Below the pieces are notes generated by a model, which saw only the letters and a program-made list of their open reading frames with translations, ran no database searches and had not been told where the DNA came from. Positions 9,468 through 17,294 of a stretch of DNA of 64,000 nucleotides are shown here, piece by piece (position 1 is the first letter of the stretch; every line of letters starts with the position of its first letter). The DNA is from Eubacterium sp. (lineage in GTDB: Bacteria > Bacillota > Clostridia > Lachnospirales > Lachnospiraceae), in the NCBI GenBank assembly GCA_017634555.1, contig JAGBNF010000046.1, positions 62,001-126,000 of the forward strand. The letters are read 5' to 3'. The position numbers and the translations under genes are program-made.

Positions 9468-9935
9468 ATGGATAAGGATGAAAAATATATGCGCGAGGCA
9501 CTGCGCCTTGCGAAGAAGGCTTATCAGAACGGCGATGTTCCGATAGGCTGTGTCATAGTTTATGAGGACAAGATAATAGGCAGAGGTTATAACCGAAGAA
9601 ATAAGGATAAGACTACACTTGCACATGCGGAGATACTTGCCATAAAGAAGGCCAGTAAGGCCATGGGCGACTGGCGTCTGGAAGGCTGCAGGATGTATGT
9701 GACTTTGGAACCGTGCCAGATGTGTGCGGGAGCCATACTTCAGGCGAGGATACCGGAGGTGGTCATCGGATGCATGAATCCGAAGGCAGGCTGCGCCGGA
9801 TCGGTAATAAACCTCCTGAATATGGATGGATTCAATCACAGAGTGGATATTACAAAGGGTGTTCTGGAGGAAGAAGCCAGTGCACTTATGAAGGGATTCT
9901 TTGCCGACCTGAGGGCGGGAAAAATCTTGACATAA
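9468..9935 (+). CDS. tadA: tRNA-specific adenosine deaminase
   Basis: TadA deaminates the wobble adenosine to inosine, classically in tRNA-Arg(ACG). The zinc-binding deaminase signature is complete: HAE followed by PCQMCAG. The ATG at 9468 is preferred, with an AAAGAAG site; a GTG at 9453, directly after the rsmA stop, would add five residues. The stop codon overlaps the -35 region of the downstream ffs promoter. The tadA-ffs order is the canonical Firmicutes arrangement. Confidence 0.93.
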   Translation: MDKDEKYMREALRLAKKAYQNGDVPIGCVIVYEDKIIGRGYNRRNKDKTTLAHAEILAIKKASKAMGDWRLEGCRMYVTLEPCQMCAGAILQARIPEVVIGCMNPKAGCAGSVINLLNMDGFNHRVDITKGVLEEEASALMKGFFADLRAGKILT

Positions 9936-9955
9936 ATTCGAGACTTGGTTATACT
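9927..9955 (+). promoter_or_regulatory. Sigma-A promoter of ffs
   Basis: TTGACA (9927-9932), a 17-base spacer and TATACT (9950-9955) form a near-perfect sigma-A promoter. Its -35 box overlaps the tadA stop. The expected transcription start, about 9961, coincides with the 5' end of the SRP RNA closing stem. Confidence 0.9.
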
Positions 9956-9959
9956 GAAG

Positions 9960-10231
9960 AAACCACGCAGCCGGGGAGTTAGCGGTGCCCTGTACCTGCA
10001 ATCCGCTATAGCAGGGGTGATGGTCGTCTTGAGGGGTGTTTGAGTAGGGCTGCCCTTAGTAAGTGATGTTGATGTCCGGGTCTTACGCGACAGGTGCCTG
10101 TGAACCGTGTCAGGTTGGGAACAAAGCAGCACTAAGCAGGATGTCTCTGGGCGCCGTGAGGGTGCCTGGGCTGAGTTAACTGCTAAGGTAACGCTTATTG
10201 AGGCATTTCGAGGGATGACCGCGTGGTTTTT
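9960..10231 (+). ncRNA. ffs: Signal recognition particle RNA, large Firmicutes type
   Basis: About 270 nt, the size of the large (Alu-domain-containing) SRP RNA of Bacillus and Clostridia. The Alu-like 5' domain has the familiar GGGGAGTTAGCGGTGCCCTG block (9973-9992) followed by CCTGCAATCCGCTATAGCAG. The conserved helix 8 lies at about 10108-10135 and contains AGCAGC opposite CAGG. The apical loop reads GTT-GGGA-AAC, a GNRA loop, where GGAA is more usual. The ends pair: AACCACGC (9961-9968) with GCGTGGTT (10221-10228). The T run after the closing stem (TTTTTCT) can act as terminator. Open frames inside it are not genes. Confidence 0.96.
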
Positions 10232-10234
10232 CTA

Positions 10235-10263
10235 TTGCATATTGGTATGTTTAGTGTTATTAT
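10235..10263 (+). promoter_or_regulatory. Candidate promoter for the HD-domain gene
   Basis: TTGCAT (10235-10240), a 17-base spacer and TATTAT (10258-10263) lie just after the SRP RNA. Confidence 0.5.
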
Positions 10264-10281
10264 GTAAATTAGTTGTTACGG

Positions 10282-10320
10282 ATGGGTAGGGGGATAGTAT
10301 ACCCATATTACAAATTGTAA
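10282..10320 (+). other. Leader hairpin plus small palindrome before the HD gene
   Basis: ATGGGTA pairs with TACCCAT (10282-10288 with 10300-10306). The palindrome TTACAAATTGTAA (10308-10320) follows. Both lie between the candidate promoter and the gene start at 10343. They could be a regulator site or a leader structure; I recognise no known riboswitch. Confidence 0.35.
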
Positions 10321-10342
10321 ATGTTAAGGGGAATCGCATAAC

Positions 10343-10933
10343 ATGGATTACTCAGAAGTAATTGAGTTTGTCAAAAAGACAACTTCTGAAAATGCAAAAA
10401 AGGATGCTTATCCATTCAGGAACGTATATGAGCATACCATGCGTGTATATAGATGGGCCATCAGATTACAGACAAAGCTTGGTGGAGATTTGGATGTGAT
10501 AGTGCTGGCTGCACTTCTGCACGACATTGGATGGGAAGAAGGCAGACCTCACAGTGAAGTCAGTGCCGAGATTGCTGTTGAATATCTTGACAGCATCGGA
10601 GTTGCACCTGAGCTTATCACCAAGGTCGGCGAGATTATTCTTATGCATTCCGATAAGGATACGGAAAGAGATCTTTCTATTGAGGCAAAGATCGTTATGG
10701 ATGCGGATCTTCTTGACGAGATTGGTGCTCTCGGTATTATGCGCGATTGCATGGAAACGGCTGTTGAAGATGAAGCCAGCTACAAGCGTGCATATTACAA
10801 GATCAAAGATTTCTACAGAACCAACAAGCCTAAGATCAAGAGATGTAAGACTGAAACAGCCCGTGCTGAGTACGTAAAGCGTATGCAGCTTATTGAGAGT
10901 TACATTTATCAGATCGAAAAAGAGCTTTTCTAA
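10343..10933 (+). CDS. HD-domain protein (putative metal-dependent phosphohydrolase)
   Basis: A 196-residue single-domain HD-superfamily protein. It shows the first His in EHTMR, the central HD pair in LLHDIGW, a further His in MHSD and the final Asp in VMDADLLDEIG. This set of ligands suggests an intact metal site and phosphohydrolase activity on a nucleotide or similar substrate, which I cannot name. The ATG at 10343 follows AAGGGGA. A small anchored protein gene follows after 45 bases. Confidence 0.85.
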   Translation: MDYSEVIEFVKKTTSENAKKDAYPFRNVYEHTMRVYRWAIRLQTKLGGDLDVIVLAALLHDIGWEEGRPHSEVSAEIAVEYLDSIGVAPELITKVGEIILMHSDKDTERDLSIEAKIVMDADLLDEIGALGIMRDCMETAVEDEASYKRAYYKIKDFYRTNKPKIKRCKTETARAEYVKRMQLIESYIYQIEKELF

Positions 10934-10978
10934 TTTGTTATTTATTTTGTATAAATTATAAATAAGGAGTAGAGTATT

Positions 10979-11479
10979 ATGAAGAATAAGGTGTTTAGAA
11001 CTATCTTCGGTATTATCATCGTTATCGGTTTACTTTTAGGTATTTACTGTATCCTTCCGGGACAGTATAAGATGCCTCTTAAGGAAACAATCCAGAGTGT
11101 TACAATCAGCTGGTCGGAAGATGTTATTAAGACTCTTAAGAACGCACAGGTTCCTAACAATTCAACAACATTCGGTTCTATGATGGCTCGTTACTCAGGT
11201 AGTGCATGGACAATCGGCGAGAAGCTTGTTGATGATCTCGGAAACGGAACAATGACAGTTTATGCTGATTGCTACAAGTGTACTGTAAAGGTTGAGAATC
11301 AGATGACTGATGATAACTCTATTACACATACAAATGCACATGTAAGACTTACATTTGATGTTACAAGAGAGAATGGTCAGATTACAAAGGCTACACTCAG
11401 ACTTGTTACTGTAGATCAGGTTGAGTATGATAAGGATAATCCTTATTATCAGCTTTCACTTGATGCAATGTGCAAATAA
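10979..11479 (+). CDS. Anchored or secreted protein of unknown function
   Basis: I do not recognise a family. The N-terminus (MKNKVFRTIFGIIIVIGLLL) is a membrane anchor or uncleaved signal. An extracytoplasmic part of about 140 residues follows, with beta-strand-like alternation and two Cys about one residue apart in DCYKCTV. AAGGAG lies at good spacing before the ATG at 10979. It is the last gene before a strong terminator shared with murG. Confidence 0.75.
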   Translation: MKNKVFRTIFGIIIVIGLLLGIYCILPGQYKMPLKETIQSVTISWSEDVIKTLKNAQVPNNSTTFGSMMARYSGSAWTIGEKLVDDLGNGTMTVYADCYKCTVKVENQMTDDNSITHTNAHVRLTFDVTRENGQITKATLRLVTVDQVEYDKDNPYYQLSLDAMCK

Positions 11480-11508
11480 TTCAAGCGAATTAAATAATTA
11501 TACATACA

Positions 11509-11540
11509 AAAAAATGTCATCCGGCGGATGACATTTTTTT
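11509..11540. terminator. Bidirectional intrinsic terminator
   Basis: The stem ATGTCATCC with GGATGACAT (11514-11522 with 11526-11534) is flanked by AAAAAAA and TTTTTTT. It can stop both the plus-strand gene ending at 11479 and minus-strand murG reads leaving 11545. Confidence 0.92.
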
Positions 11541-11544
11541 ATGC

Positions 11545-12612
11545 TTATTTTTTTACAAGACTGTCGATTATGTCAGTGATAAGTGTTATCGAATCAGCAT
11601 CGAAGTCGCGTGACATTGCTTCGATATACTTATCCTTGTTGTTAAATACTTCATGAACTGCATTTAAAAGAACTTCATCAGTGATGTCCTCCTCGGCAAG
11701 AACCTTGCTGTAGCCGCTCTTCTCAAAGGAACCGGCGTTGAGTATCTGATCGCCGCGGCTCTGCTTGAGTGGGAGAGGAATGAGGATATTCGGCTTTCTG
11801 AGAGCATGAAGCTCGCAGATAGCATTTGCTCCGGCTCTTGAGATAACAAGGTCTGCAAGAGCAAACATATCAGGAAGTTCCTTCTTAACATATTCATACT
11901 GACGATAGCCTTCTACGGAATTAAGGCTTGCATCAGTCTTATCCTTTCCGCAGATATGTATCACATTATATTCCTTAAGAAGCTTATCCAGACAGGAGCG
12001 AACTGCGTTATTTACACTTGCGCTTCCTGTACTTCCACCTACAACGAGTACGGTAGGCTTACGTTCCTTGAAACCGCAGAATTCAAATGCAGCGTCCGCA
12101 TTTCCGCTGAAGAGCTCAGGTCTGATAGGTGTTCCCGTAACAGTAGCAACTCCATCAGGGAAATCATTCTTTGTTTCAGGAAAGTTACAGCATACCTTGG
12201 ATGCCTTTGGCAGAGCCAGCTTGTTTGCGAGTCCCGGTGTCATATCACATTCATGAATGACGATAGGGATGCGGCGCTTGCTTGCTGCAAAGACTACAGG
12301 AACGGTAACAAAACCACCCTTTGAAAATACAACATCAGGAGAAAGCTTTTTCATAAGCTTCTTAGCTTCGCTGTAACCCTTCAGTACTCTGAAAGGATCG
12401 GTGAAGTTCTGCCAGGAGAAATATCTTCTGAGTTTTCCTGAGGATATTCCGTAGTATGGAATACCGATATCTTCGATTAACTTTTTCTCAATTCCGTCAT
12501 AGGTTCCGATATAGCTGACCTCATAGCCCATTTCCTTCAGACGAGGGATTATGGCTATATTGGGAGTGACATGGCCGGCTGTTCCGCCGCCCGTAAGTAC
12601 AATCTTTTTCAT
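11545..12612 (-). CDS. murG: UDP-GlcNAc:lipid I GlcNAc transferase
   Basis: MurG (GT28) adds GlcNAc to lipid I to form lipid II at the inner face of the membrane. It shows the glycine-rich GGGTAGHVTPN at residues 8-18, the second glycine-rich GGSTGSASVN, and the nucleotide-sugar site SRAGANAICEL with PLPLKQSRGDQ. The His after TAG is retained. The ATG at 12612 has GGAG upstream. It is a solo gene here, away from a division/cell-wall cluster, as in many Lachnospiraceae. Confidence 0.93.
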   Translation of the reverse strand: MKKIVLTGGGTAGHVTPNIAIIPRLKEMGYEVSYIGTYDGIEKKLIEDIGIPYYGISSGKLRRYFSWQNFTDPFRVLKGYSEAKKLMKKLSPDVVFSKGGFVTVPVVFAASKRRIPIVIHECDMTPGLANKLALPKASKVCCNFPETKNDFPDGVATVTGTPIRPELFSGNADAAFEFCGFKERKPTVLVVGGSTGSASVNNAVRSCLDKLLKEYNVIHICGKDKTDASLNSVEGYRQYEYVKKELPDMFALADLVISRAGANAICELHALRKPNILIPLPLKQSRGDQILNAGSFEKSGYSKVLAEEDITDEVLLNAVHEVFNNKDKYIEAMSRDFDADSITLITDIIDSLVKK

Positions 12613-12692
12613 ACTAATCTCCGGATAAAAATAATAGCGATCGGTGAAATCACTAATCGCTATTATACATAAGATTCAAATTTAGTCAAAGA

Positions 12693-13214
12693 TTATTTAT
12701 ATTCAGGGCTGTCCAGAGGTGAAAGACTCATTCCTGCCGGAAGAGTTCCGTCATTTGTTCCGTCGGTAACAAGAACGCATGCTTTTCCGTTAAAAAGTGC
12801 GATAGCCCATCCCTTTGGAGTGAACTTGTCAAATGTGGTCGCTGTGGTACTGTCTGAAGCATCGACTTCTTTCTTATAACAGATAGGTGGAGGAGGGCAT
12901 GTCTCATCCATAAGCTCTTTGAGCTTTCCCGTAGGATCATCTATTCCTGTCCTGAGTGTCCATTCGGTATCCCCGTCTGCGGCCATCATTATTACAACAT
13001 TCTGTCCCATTGAGGTTGCCGCATCAAATGCATCCTCGTTTGCCATTACGGAGCTGAAGGAGTCTGCTATCACTCCTGCAGCATCAATATCATCGGCCTT
13101 GCGGGAGCTATCGATATATCGAATAAGCGCGGGTGCGATAGTGATTGCAAGAATTGCCATTACTGCAATTACAACTATAAGTTCCACTAATGAAAATCCG
13201 GTATTCTTCTTCAT
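12693..13214 (-). CDS. Orphan type IV prepilin-like protein
   Basis: A 173-residue protein with a textbook class III prepilin leader: a short basic MKKNTG, cleavage before FSLVELIVVIAVMAIL with Glu at position +5 of the mature protein, and then a hydrophobic helix. The C-terminal part is globular and carries two Cys (TCPPPPICYK) that could form a disulfide or be held close. No prepilin peptidase, assembly ATPase or other pilin lies nearby, so assembly must use machinery elsewhere or the protein works alone as a pseudopilin. The ATG at 13214 follows AAGGAGA. Three tandem 12-bp-period repeats lie directly upstream. Confidence 0.88.
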   Translation of the reverse strand: MKKNTGFSLVELIVVIAVMAILAITIAPALIRYIDSSRKADDIDAAGVIADSFSSVMANEDAFDAATSMGQNVVIMMAADGDTEWTLRTGIDDPTGKLKELMDETCPPPPICYKKEVDASDSTTATTFDKFTPKGWAIALFNGKACVLVTDGTNDGTLPAGMSLSPLDSPEYK

Positions 13215-13249
13215 ATCTGCATCTCTCCTTCTTTTAGACTTTATAGATT

Positions 13250-13281
13250 AATAGTGTGATAAATAGTGTATTTAATAGTGT
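13250..13281 (-). repeat. Three tandem ACACTATT repeats, 12-bp period
   Basis: On the minus strand ACACTATT occurs three times (13274-13281, 13262-13269, 13250-13257), each spaced exactly 12 bp start to start. The block begins 36 bases upstream of the prepilin-like start codon. It is likely a regulator site array or leader element for that gene. Confidence 0.7.
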
Positions 13282-13434
13282 TTTTCCGGAATTTTGTGAT
13301 TTGATTATAGTGAGCGGTTTTAGGGCGGATTTGCTGAAATTTATCATTTTTGTCAAAAATCTTACACTGCATATTTTGGTAACAAATGTTTCACATTATG
13401 GTCACAGGCCTTACACAGGACGTTCATAAATGAT

Positions 13435-13490
13435 AATCTTGACAGTGATAAGATTCGATGATATTATACAATCTAAACAGTGTTAAGATT
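13435..13490 (+). promoter_or_regulatory. Sigma-A promoter with repeated operator-like motif before tetR
   Basis: TTGACA (13439-13444), a 17-base spacer and TATTAT (13462-13467) form the promoter. A 14-bp motif ACAGTGWTAAGATT occurs at 13442-13455 and again at 13477-13490, with one mismatch. AATCTT (13435-13440) with AAGATT (13450-13455) also forms an inverted repeat over the -35 box. The layout suggests autoregulation by the TetR protein encoded next. Confidence 0.65.
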
Positions 13491-13501
13491 GGAGGGCGGG
13501 T

Positions 13502-14068
13502 ATGAAAGCAGATACATATCATCACGGAAATCTGAAAAACGAGCTTATTGAAAAAGGATTGGAATATATAGACAGATACGGAGTGGAAAGTCTTTCCATG
13601 AGGAAGCTGGCAGAGGCGGTGGGTGTAAGCAGCGCTGCACCATATGCACATTTCAAAAATAAGGAAGCTTTTCTTGATGCGGTTCAGGAGTATGTTACGG
13701 ATAAGTTCTATGATGCGCTGAAGGATGCTGCGGATAATTGTAAGGATAAGATAAAGGTCATACTTGAGATAGGAAAAAGATATGTAATGTTCTTTCATGA
13801 TAATCCTCTCTATTATCATTTCCTTTTTACCAGAAGCAATGTTAAGCTGAACGAATATCCGCCGTTCATTTTCTTTGAGTCGGTAGTTACGGATGTAATG
13901 AATAATTATGTAGGAAAGAATCTGGACAAGGAGACTCTGCGCCTGAAGACTATTGCGCTCTGGGCCATGGTACATGGACTTGCACAGATTATATCTATAG
14001 AAGGAGTTGTTGATACGGATAATCTTGAGAAGGAAATAGAGAAGATCCTTGTATCAAATGGAGCGTAG
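13502..14068 (+). CDS. TetR/AcrR family regulator with WHG-type C-terminal domain
   Basis: DNA-binding regulator of 188 residues. The N-terminal helix-turn-helix is typical: SMRKLAEAVGVSSAAPYAHF (about 33-52), followed by KNKEAF. The C-terminal ligand/dimer domain contains LWAMVHGLAQI, the WHG motif. GGAGG precedes the ATG at 13502. It probably controls itself and the flavodoxin-fold gene 50 bases downstream; the inducer is unknown. Confidence 0.9.
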   Translation: MKADTYHHGNLKNELIEKGLEYIDRYGVESLSMRKLAEAVGVSSAAPYAHFKNKEAFLDAVQEYVTDKFYDALKDAADNCKDKIKVILEIGKRYVMFFHDNPLYYHFLFTRSNVKLNEYPPFIFFESVVTDVMNNYVGKNLDKETLRLKTIALWAMVHGLAQIISIEGVVDTDNLEKEIEKILVSNGA

Positions 14069-14118
14069 AGATTATAAGAGTTTAGAAGTATTGAGTGAAT
14101 AAAAGGGAAGGAATAATT

Positions 14119-15303
14119 ATGAAGTTAGTGATACATGATCTGAACAGGGAAGAATGGAATAAGATATCGGACAGATATGAGGGATGGCAGGAAGTATATG
14201 ATAACGGTACAATCAAGCCGTGCGCAGGCTGCTTCGGATGTTGGATAAAGTCACCGGGACAGTGCGTCATAAAGGACGGCTATGAGAAGATGGGAGAACT
14301 TATCCATCAGGCTGAAGAGGTGGTGGTCATCAGTACATATACATATGGATGCTTCAGCAGCTTCGTGAAGAATGTCTTCGACAGAAGTATCGGATGGGTA
14401 CTTCCTTTCTTCGAGCTTGTTGAGGGAGAGATGCATCATAAGAAGAGATATCCGGAGGATAAAGAAATGAGCTTTATCTTCAGAGGAAAGAATCTTACCG
14501 AACAGGATAAGAAGGATGCGGAAAGATATGTTAAAGCGGCCTGCAGAAACTTACGCGGTACAGTAAAGGATATAAGCTTTGAAGAAATAGGAGCTGTCGA
14601 CGGTGAGGTTGTAAAATCAAAATCCGATATTGATAATGCAGCAGATAATTTATCCAATAGTGTATCCGATAAAATAATACTGCTTAATGCGAGTCTCAGA
14701 GGAGATAATGCGAACTCAAGAAAGTTCCTTAACAGAATTGCGGACAGGCTTGAAGGAAAAGCTGAGACCATCAATCTGTCAGCATATCTTAATAAGCAGG
14801 ATGAACTGATACAGATTTTATCATCTGCGGGAACTGTGGTATTTGGTATTCCTATGTATGTTGACGGAATACCGTCTGCACTTCTCAGAGTAATGGAAGC
14901 TCTGGAAAGAAAGGAATGCCATCAGGAAAAATCTTCAAAGAAGATATATGCAGTTACGAATATGGGCTTTTATGAGAGCAAACAGCTTATAAATGTGATG
15001 GCTCAGGTGAAGAAGTGGAGTGATATCTGCGGTTATGATTATTCCGGTGGAATCGCCATCGGAGCAGGTGAGATGAACGGAAATTTTGCAGGTGTGCCGA
15101 GCGGCGGCAAGGGACCTGCTAAAAATGCAAATGACGGACTGGATAAGCTTGCTGATATAATAAACAAATCCGGGAAGACAGAGGATATATATGCCAATGC
15201 CTACAAGTTCCCACGTAAATTCTATATGGCCATTGCAAATATGAGCTGGCCGATGGATGCAAAGAAGAACGGACTCAAGAAGAAAGATCTGTACAGTAAA
15301 TAA
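14119..15303 (+). CDS. Two-domain flavodoxin-fold NAD(P)H oxidoreductase-like protein
   Basis: About 394 residues with two flavodoxin-like halves. The first (residues about 1-180) has the Cys-rich PCAGCFGCWIKSPGQC typical of the FMN reductase/flavodoxin family, then VVVISTYTYGCFSSFVKN. The second (about 190-390) restarts with KIILLNASLRGDNANSRKF, a phosphate-loop-like strand, and VVFGIPMYVDGIPSALL. Single-domain relatives are about 180-220 residues, so this is a fusion or internal duplication. The ATG at 14119 follows AAGGGAAGGA; an in-frame GTG at 14095 has no such site. It follows a TetR gene, suggesting inducible quinone, nitro-compound or electrophile reduction (inference). Confidence 0.82.
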   Translation: MKLVIHDLNREEWNKISDRYEGWQEVYDNGTIKPCAGCFGCWIKSPGQCVIKDGYEKMGELIHQAEEVVVISTYTYGCFSSFVKNVFDRSIGWVLPFFELVEGEMHHKKRYPEDKEMSFIFRGKNLTEQDKKDAERYVKAACRNLRGTVKDISFEEIGAVDGEVVKSKSDIDNAADNLSNSVSDKIILLNASLRGDNANSRKFLNRIADRLEGKAETINLSAYLNKQDELIQILSSAGTVVFGIPMYVDGIPSALLRVMEALERKECHQEKSSKKIYAVTNMGFYESKQLINVMAQVKKWSDICGYDYSGGIAIGAGEMNGNFAGVPSGGKGPAKNANDGLDKLADIINKSGKTEDIYANAYKFPRKFYMAIANMSWPMDAKKNGLKKKDLYSK

Positions 15304-15305
15304 CA

Positions 15306-15334
15306 TTGTGGAATACTTATCGTTTTGGTAAAAT
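15306..15334 (+). promoter_or_regulatory. Candidate promoter of the two-component operon
   Basis: TTGTGG (15306-15311), a 17-base spacer and TAAAAT (15329-15334) precede the response regulator gene. Confidence 0.45.
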
Positions 15335-15374
15335 TTTTATTTGAGAACATTGTTTTGTGACAGGAGGAAATGTC

Positions 15375-16061
15375 ATGAAAAGAGAAATTTTGATAATAGA
15401 TGATGATATAGATATTGCTATGATCATTACGGATATGCTTACGGATCAGGGATTCGGAGTGACTCATGCAAGGAGCAGTGAGGAAGCATTTGAAATTCTG
15501 ACTGACAGAAGATTTCATCTCATAATTCTCGATATTAATCTGCCTGATGCTCTAGGTTTTGAAGTATGCCGTGAGCTGAGAAAGGTATCGGAAGTTCCGG
15601 TTATTTTCGCCAGTGCCAGAACCAGCGAAACAGACCGGATTACAGGGCTTGATATAGGCGGAGATGATTATATTCCAAAACCGTTTTCCATGAAGGAACT
15701 GCGGGCACATATAAATGCACTGCTCCGCAGGACATACGGATTTGATGACGATAATAAGATTATAAATTTCGGTGATATCGCTGTAGATATCGCTTCCCGT
15801 ACGGTGACAAAAGGAGGACGGATCGTTAATCTGTCGATGCGTGAATTCGATCTTCTGGCATTTCTATGTACACATCCCAATACGGCACTTTCTAAAGATA
15901 AGCTGCTCAGTGAAGTATGGGGAGCCTTCTCTGAGGTAGAACCGAAAACCCTTGCCGTACATATACGTTGGCTCAGAGAAAAGCTGGAGGATGATCCGGC
16001 AGAGCCTAAATTCATCAAGACGGTATATAAGGTCGGATATATTCTGGAGGCAGAAATATGA
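15375..16061 (+). CDS. OmpR/PhoB-family response regulator
   Basis: A 228-residue regulator. The receiver domain shows IDDDID (acidic pocket), ILDINLPDA (phosphoacceptor Asp), the SAR segment and KPFS (Lys). The C-terminal winged helix contains LSMREFDLLAFL and a terminal TVYKVGYIL. The ATG at 15375 has AGGAGG; a GTG at 15357 overlaps that site and is rejected. The stop overlaps the kinase start (ATGA). It likely controls the ABC exporter at 17295 through the direct repeats at 17216-17232. Confidence 0.93.
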   Translation: MKREILIIDDDIDIAMIITDMLTDQGFGVTHARSSEEAFEILTDRRFHLIILDINLPDALGFEVCRELRKVSEVPVIFASARTSETDRITGLDIGGDDYIPKPFSMKELRAHINALLRRTYGFDDDNKIINFGDIAVDIASRTVTKGGRIVNLSMREFDLLAFLCTHPNTALSKDKLLSEVWGAFSEVEPKTLAVHIRWLREKLEDDPAEPKFIKTVYKVGYILEAEI

Positions 16062-17203
16062 AAGGACGAGTAATAAGGATTACTGTGATTTTCTCACTGC
16101 TTCTTGTGGCAGTAACCGGGATACTTGCTTTAAGCTCCGGGAAATCGTCTCCGCAGGATGAGAGGTCACAGCAGCTGGTTGATCTGAATGAGATATCACA
16201 GCTGATCAGCAGAGGAGATTATGATACAGCAAAACAGAAGACGGATGAATATGCTGACATGCTCCGTTCAAAACCTCTTGAAAATTCCGTGGGAATAAAC
16301 GGAATAGTTATGTGTGCCCTCACCATTTTTTTTATGGCGATGGTCTTTTTGTATGTTTATCTGAATATTCTCCGTCCCTTTGATAAGATGAAGGACTATG
16401 CATCGGAAATAGCCAAGGGAAACTTTGATCTGCCTCTTAATTATGAAAGGTCCAATTATTTCGGTGCATTTACCTGGGCATTTGACAGTATGAGAAAAGA
16501 AATAACGCGTTCGAGAATGGCAGAACGTGAGGCTATTGAAAACAATAAGACCGTAATTGCAACCCTTTCTCATGATATCAAAACTCCGATCACTTCCATA
16601 CGTGCATATGCGGAAGGTCTGGAGGAAAATCTTGATACATCAGAGGAAAGGCGCTCCAGATATCTGGAAGTCATTATGAGAAAATGTGATGAGGTTACTG
16701 CACTTACAAACGATCTTTTCCTTCATTCTCTTTCGGATCTCAACATGCTCCGGATGCAGCCGGAGGAGTTTGAGCTTGTTCCGTTCCTTAAGCAGTCCAT
16801 AAGTGAGATAGCTGCAGAGCATGAGGACGTCATTTTCAGGAAGCCGGACATTTCTCCGATTATCTATGCAGATAAGAAAAGAATCAATCAGATTGTTGAG
16901 AATCTTATAAACAATTCCCGTAAATATGCAAAAACAAATATTACTGTTTCCCTTACCCAGGTGGATGACACGGTTTCGATTCATTTCAGGGATAAGGGAC
17001 CGGGAATCCCTGAAGAGGATATGCCGTTTATAACTGATAAGTTTTATCGCGGGAAAAATGTGGGTGATGAAAACGGATCCGGCCTCGGACTCTATATAGT
17101 AAAGTATATTGCCGAACAGTCCGGCGGCAGTGTAGAACTTATAAATCATACTTCCGGAGAAGAGGGACTCGAAGCGGTTGTGAATCTCCCGATAAAAAAA
17201 TAA
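16058..17203 (+). CDS. Sensor histidine kinase
   Basis: Membrane sensor partner of the upstream regulator, 381 residues. TM1 spans about 7-25, an extracytoplasmic segment of about 55 residues follows, TM2 is about 83-105, and a HAMP-like linker comes next. The HisKA box is ATLSHDIKTPITSIRAYAEG with His172 as phosphoacceptor. The ATPase domain has VENLINNSRKYAK (N box), DKGPGIP (G1) and GSGLGLYIV (G2). The extracytoplasmic part shows that it is not the short-loop BceS intramembrane-sensing type, although it sits beside an FtsX-type exporter. Confidence 0.92.
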   Translation: MKGRVIRITVIFSLLLVAVTGILALSSGKSSPQDERSQQLVDLNEISQLISRGDYDTAKQKTDEYADMLRSKPLENSVGINGIVMCALTIFFMAMVFLYVYLNILRPFDKMKDYASEIAKGNFDLPLNYERSNYFGAFTWAFDSMRKEITRSRMAEREAIENNKTVIATLSHDIKTPITSIRAYAEGLEENLDTSEERRSRYLEVIMRKCDEVTALTNDLFLHSLSDLNMLRMQPEEFELVPFLKQSISEIAAEHEDVIFRKPDISPIIYADKKRINQIVENLINNSRKYAKTNITVSLTQVDDTVSIHFRDKGPGIPEEDMPFITDKFYRGKNVGDENGSGLGLYIVKYIAEQSGGSVELINHTSGEEGLEAVVNLPIKK

Positions 17204-17215
17204 TAAAAAGATTTC

Positions 17216-17242
17216 TCTTAAATACTTCTTAATAAGTATTTA
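17216..17242 (+). promoter_or_regulatory. Putative OmpR-family operator for the ABC exporter
   Basis: TCTTAA repeats directly at 17216-17221 and 17227-17232, an 11-bp spacing that fits tandem binding of a PhoB-type response regulator. The second copy is in the loop of a 9-bp inverted repeat, TAAATACTT with AAGTATTTA (17219-17242). It lies about 50-80 bases before the ATPase gene. Confidence 0.6.
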
Positions 17243-17294
17243 TCTAAACTGTGATCATGAAACACAGATTATGAATGAATAGGAGAAATTCAAA

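Noticed and set aside
9339-10001. Long minus-strand open frame of 220 codons across rsmA/tadA/ffs
   Set aside because: It is antisense to three solid genes, has Cys/His-rich composition typical of shadow frames here, and no ribosome site.
10107-10289. Plus-strand open frame inside the SRP RNA region
   Set aside because: It lies within the conserved ffs structure and has no ribosome binding site.
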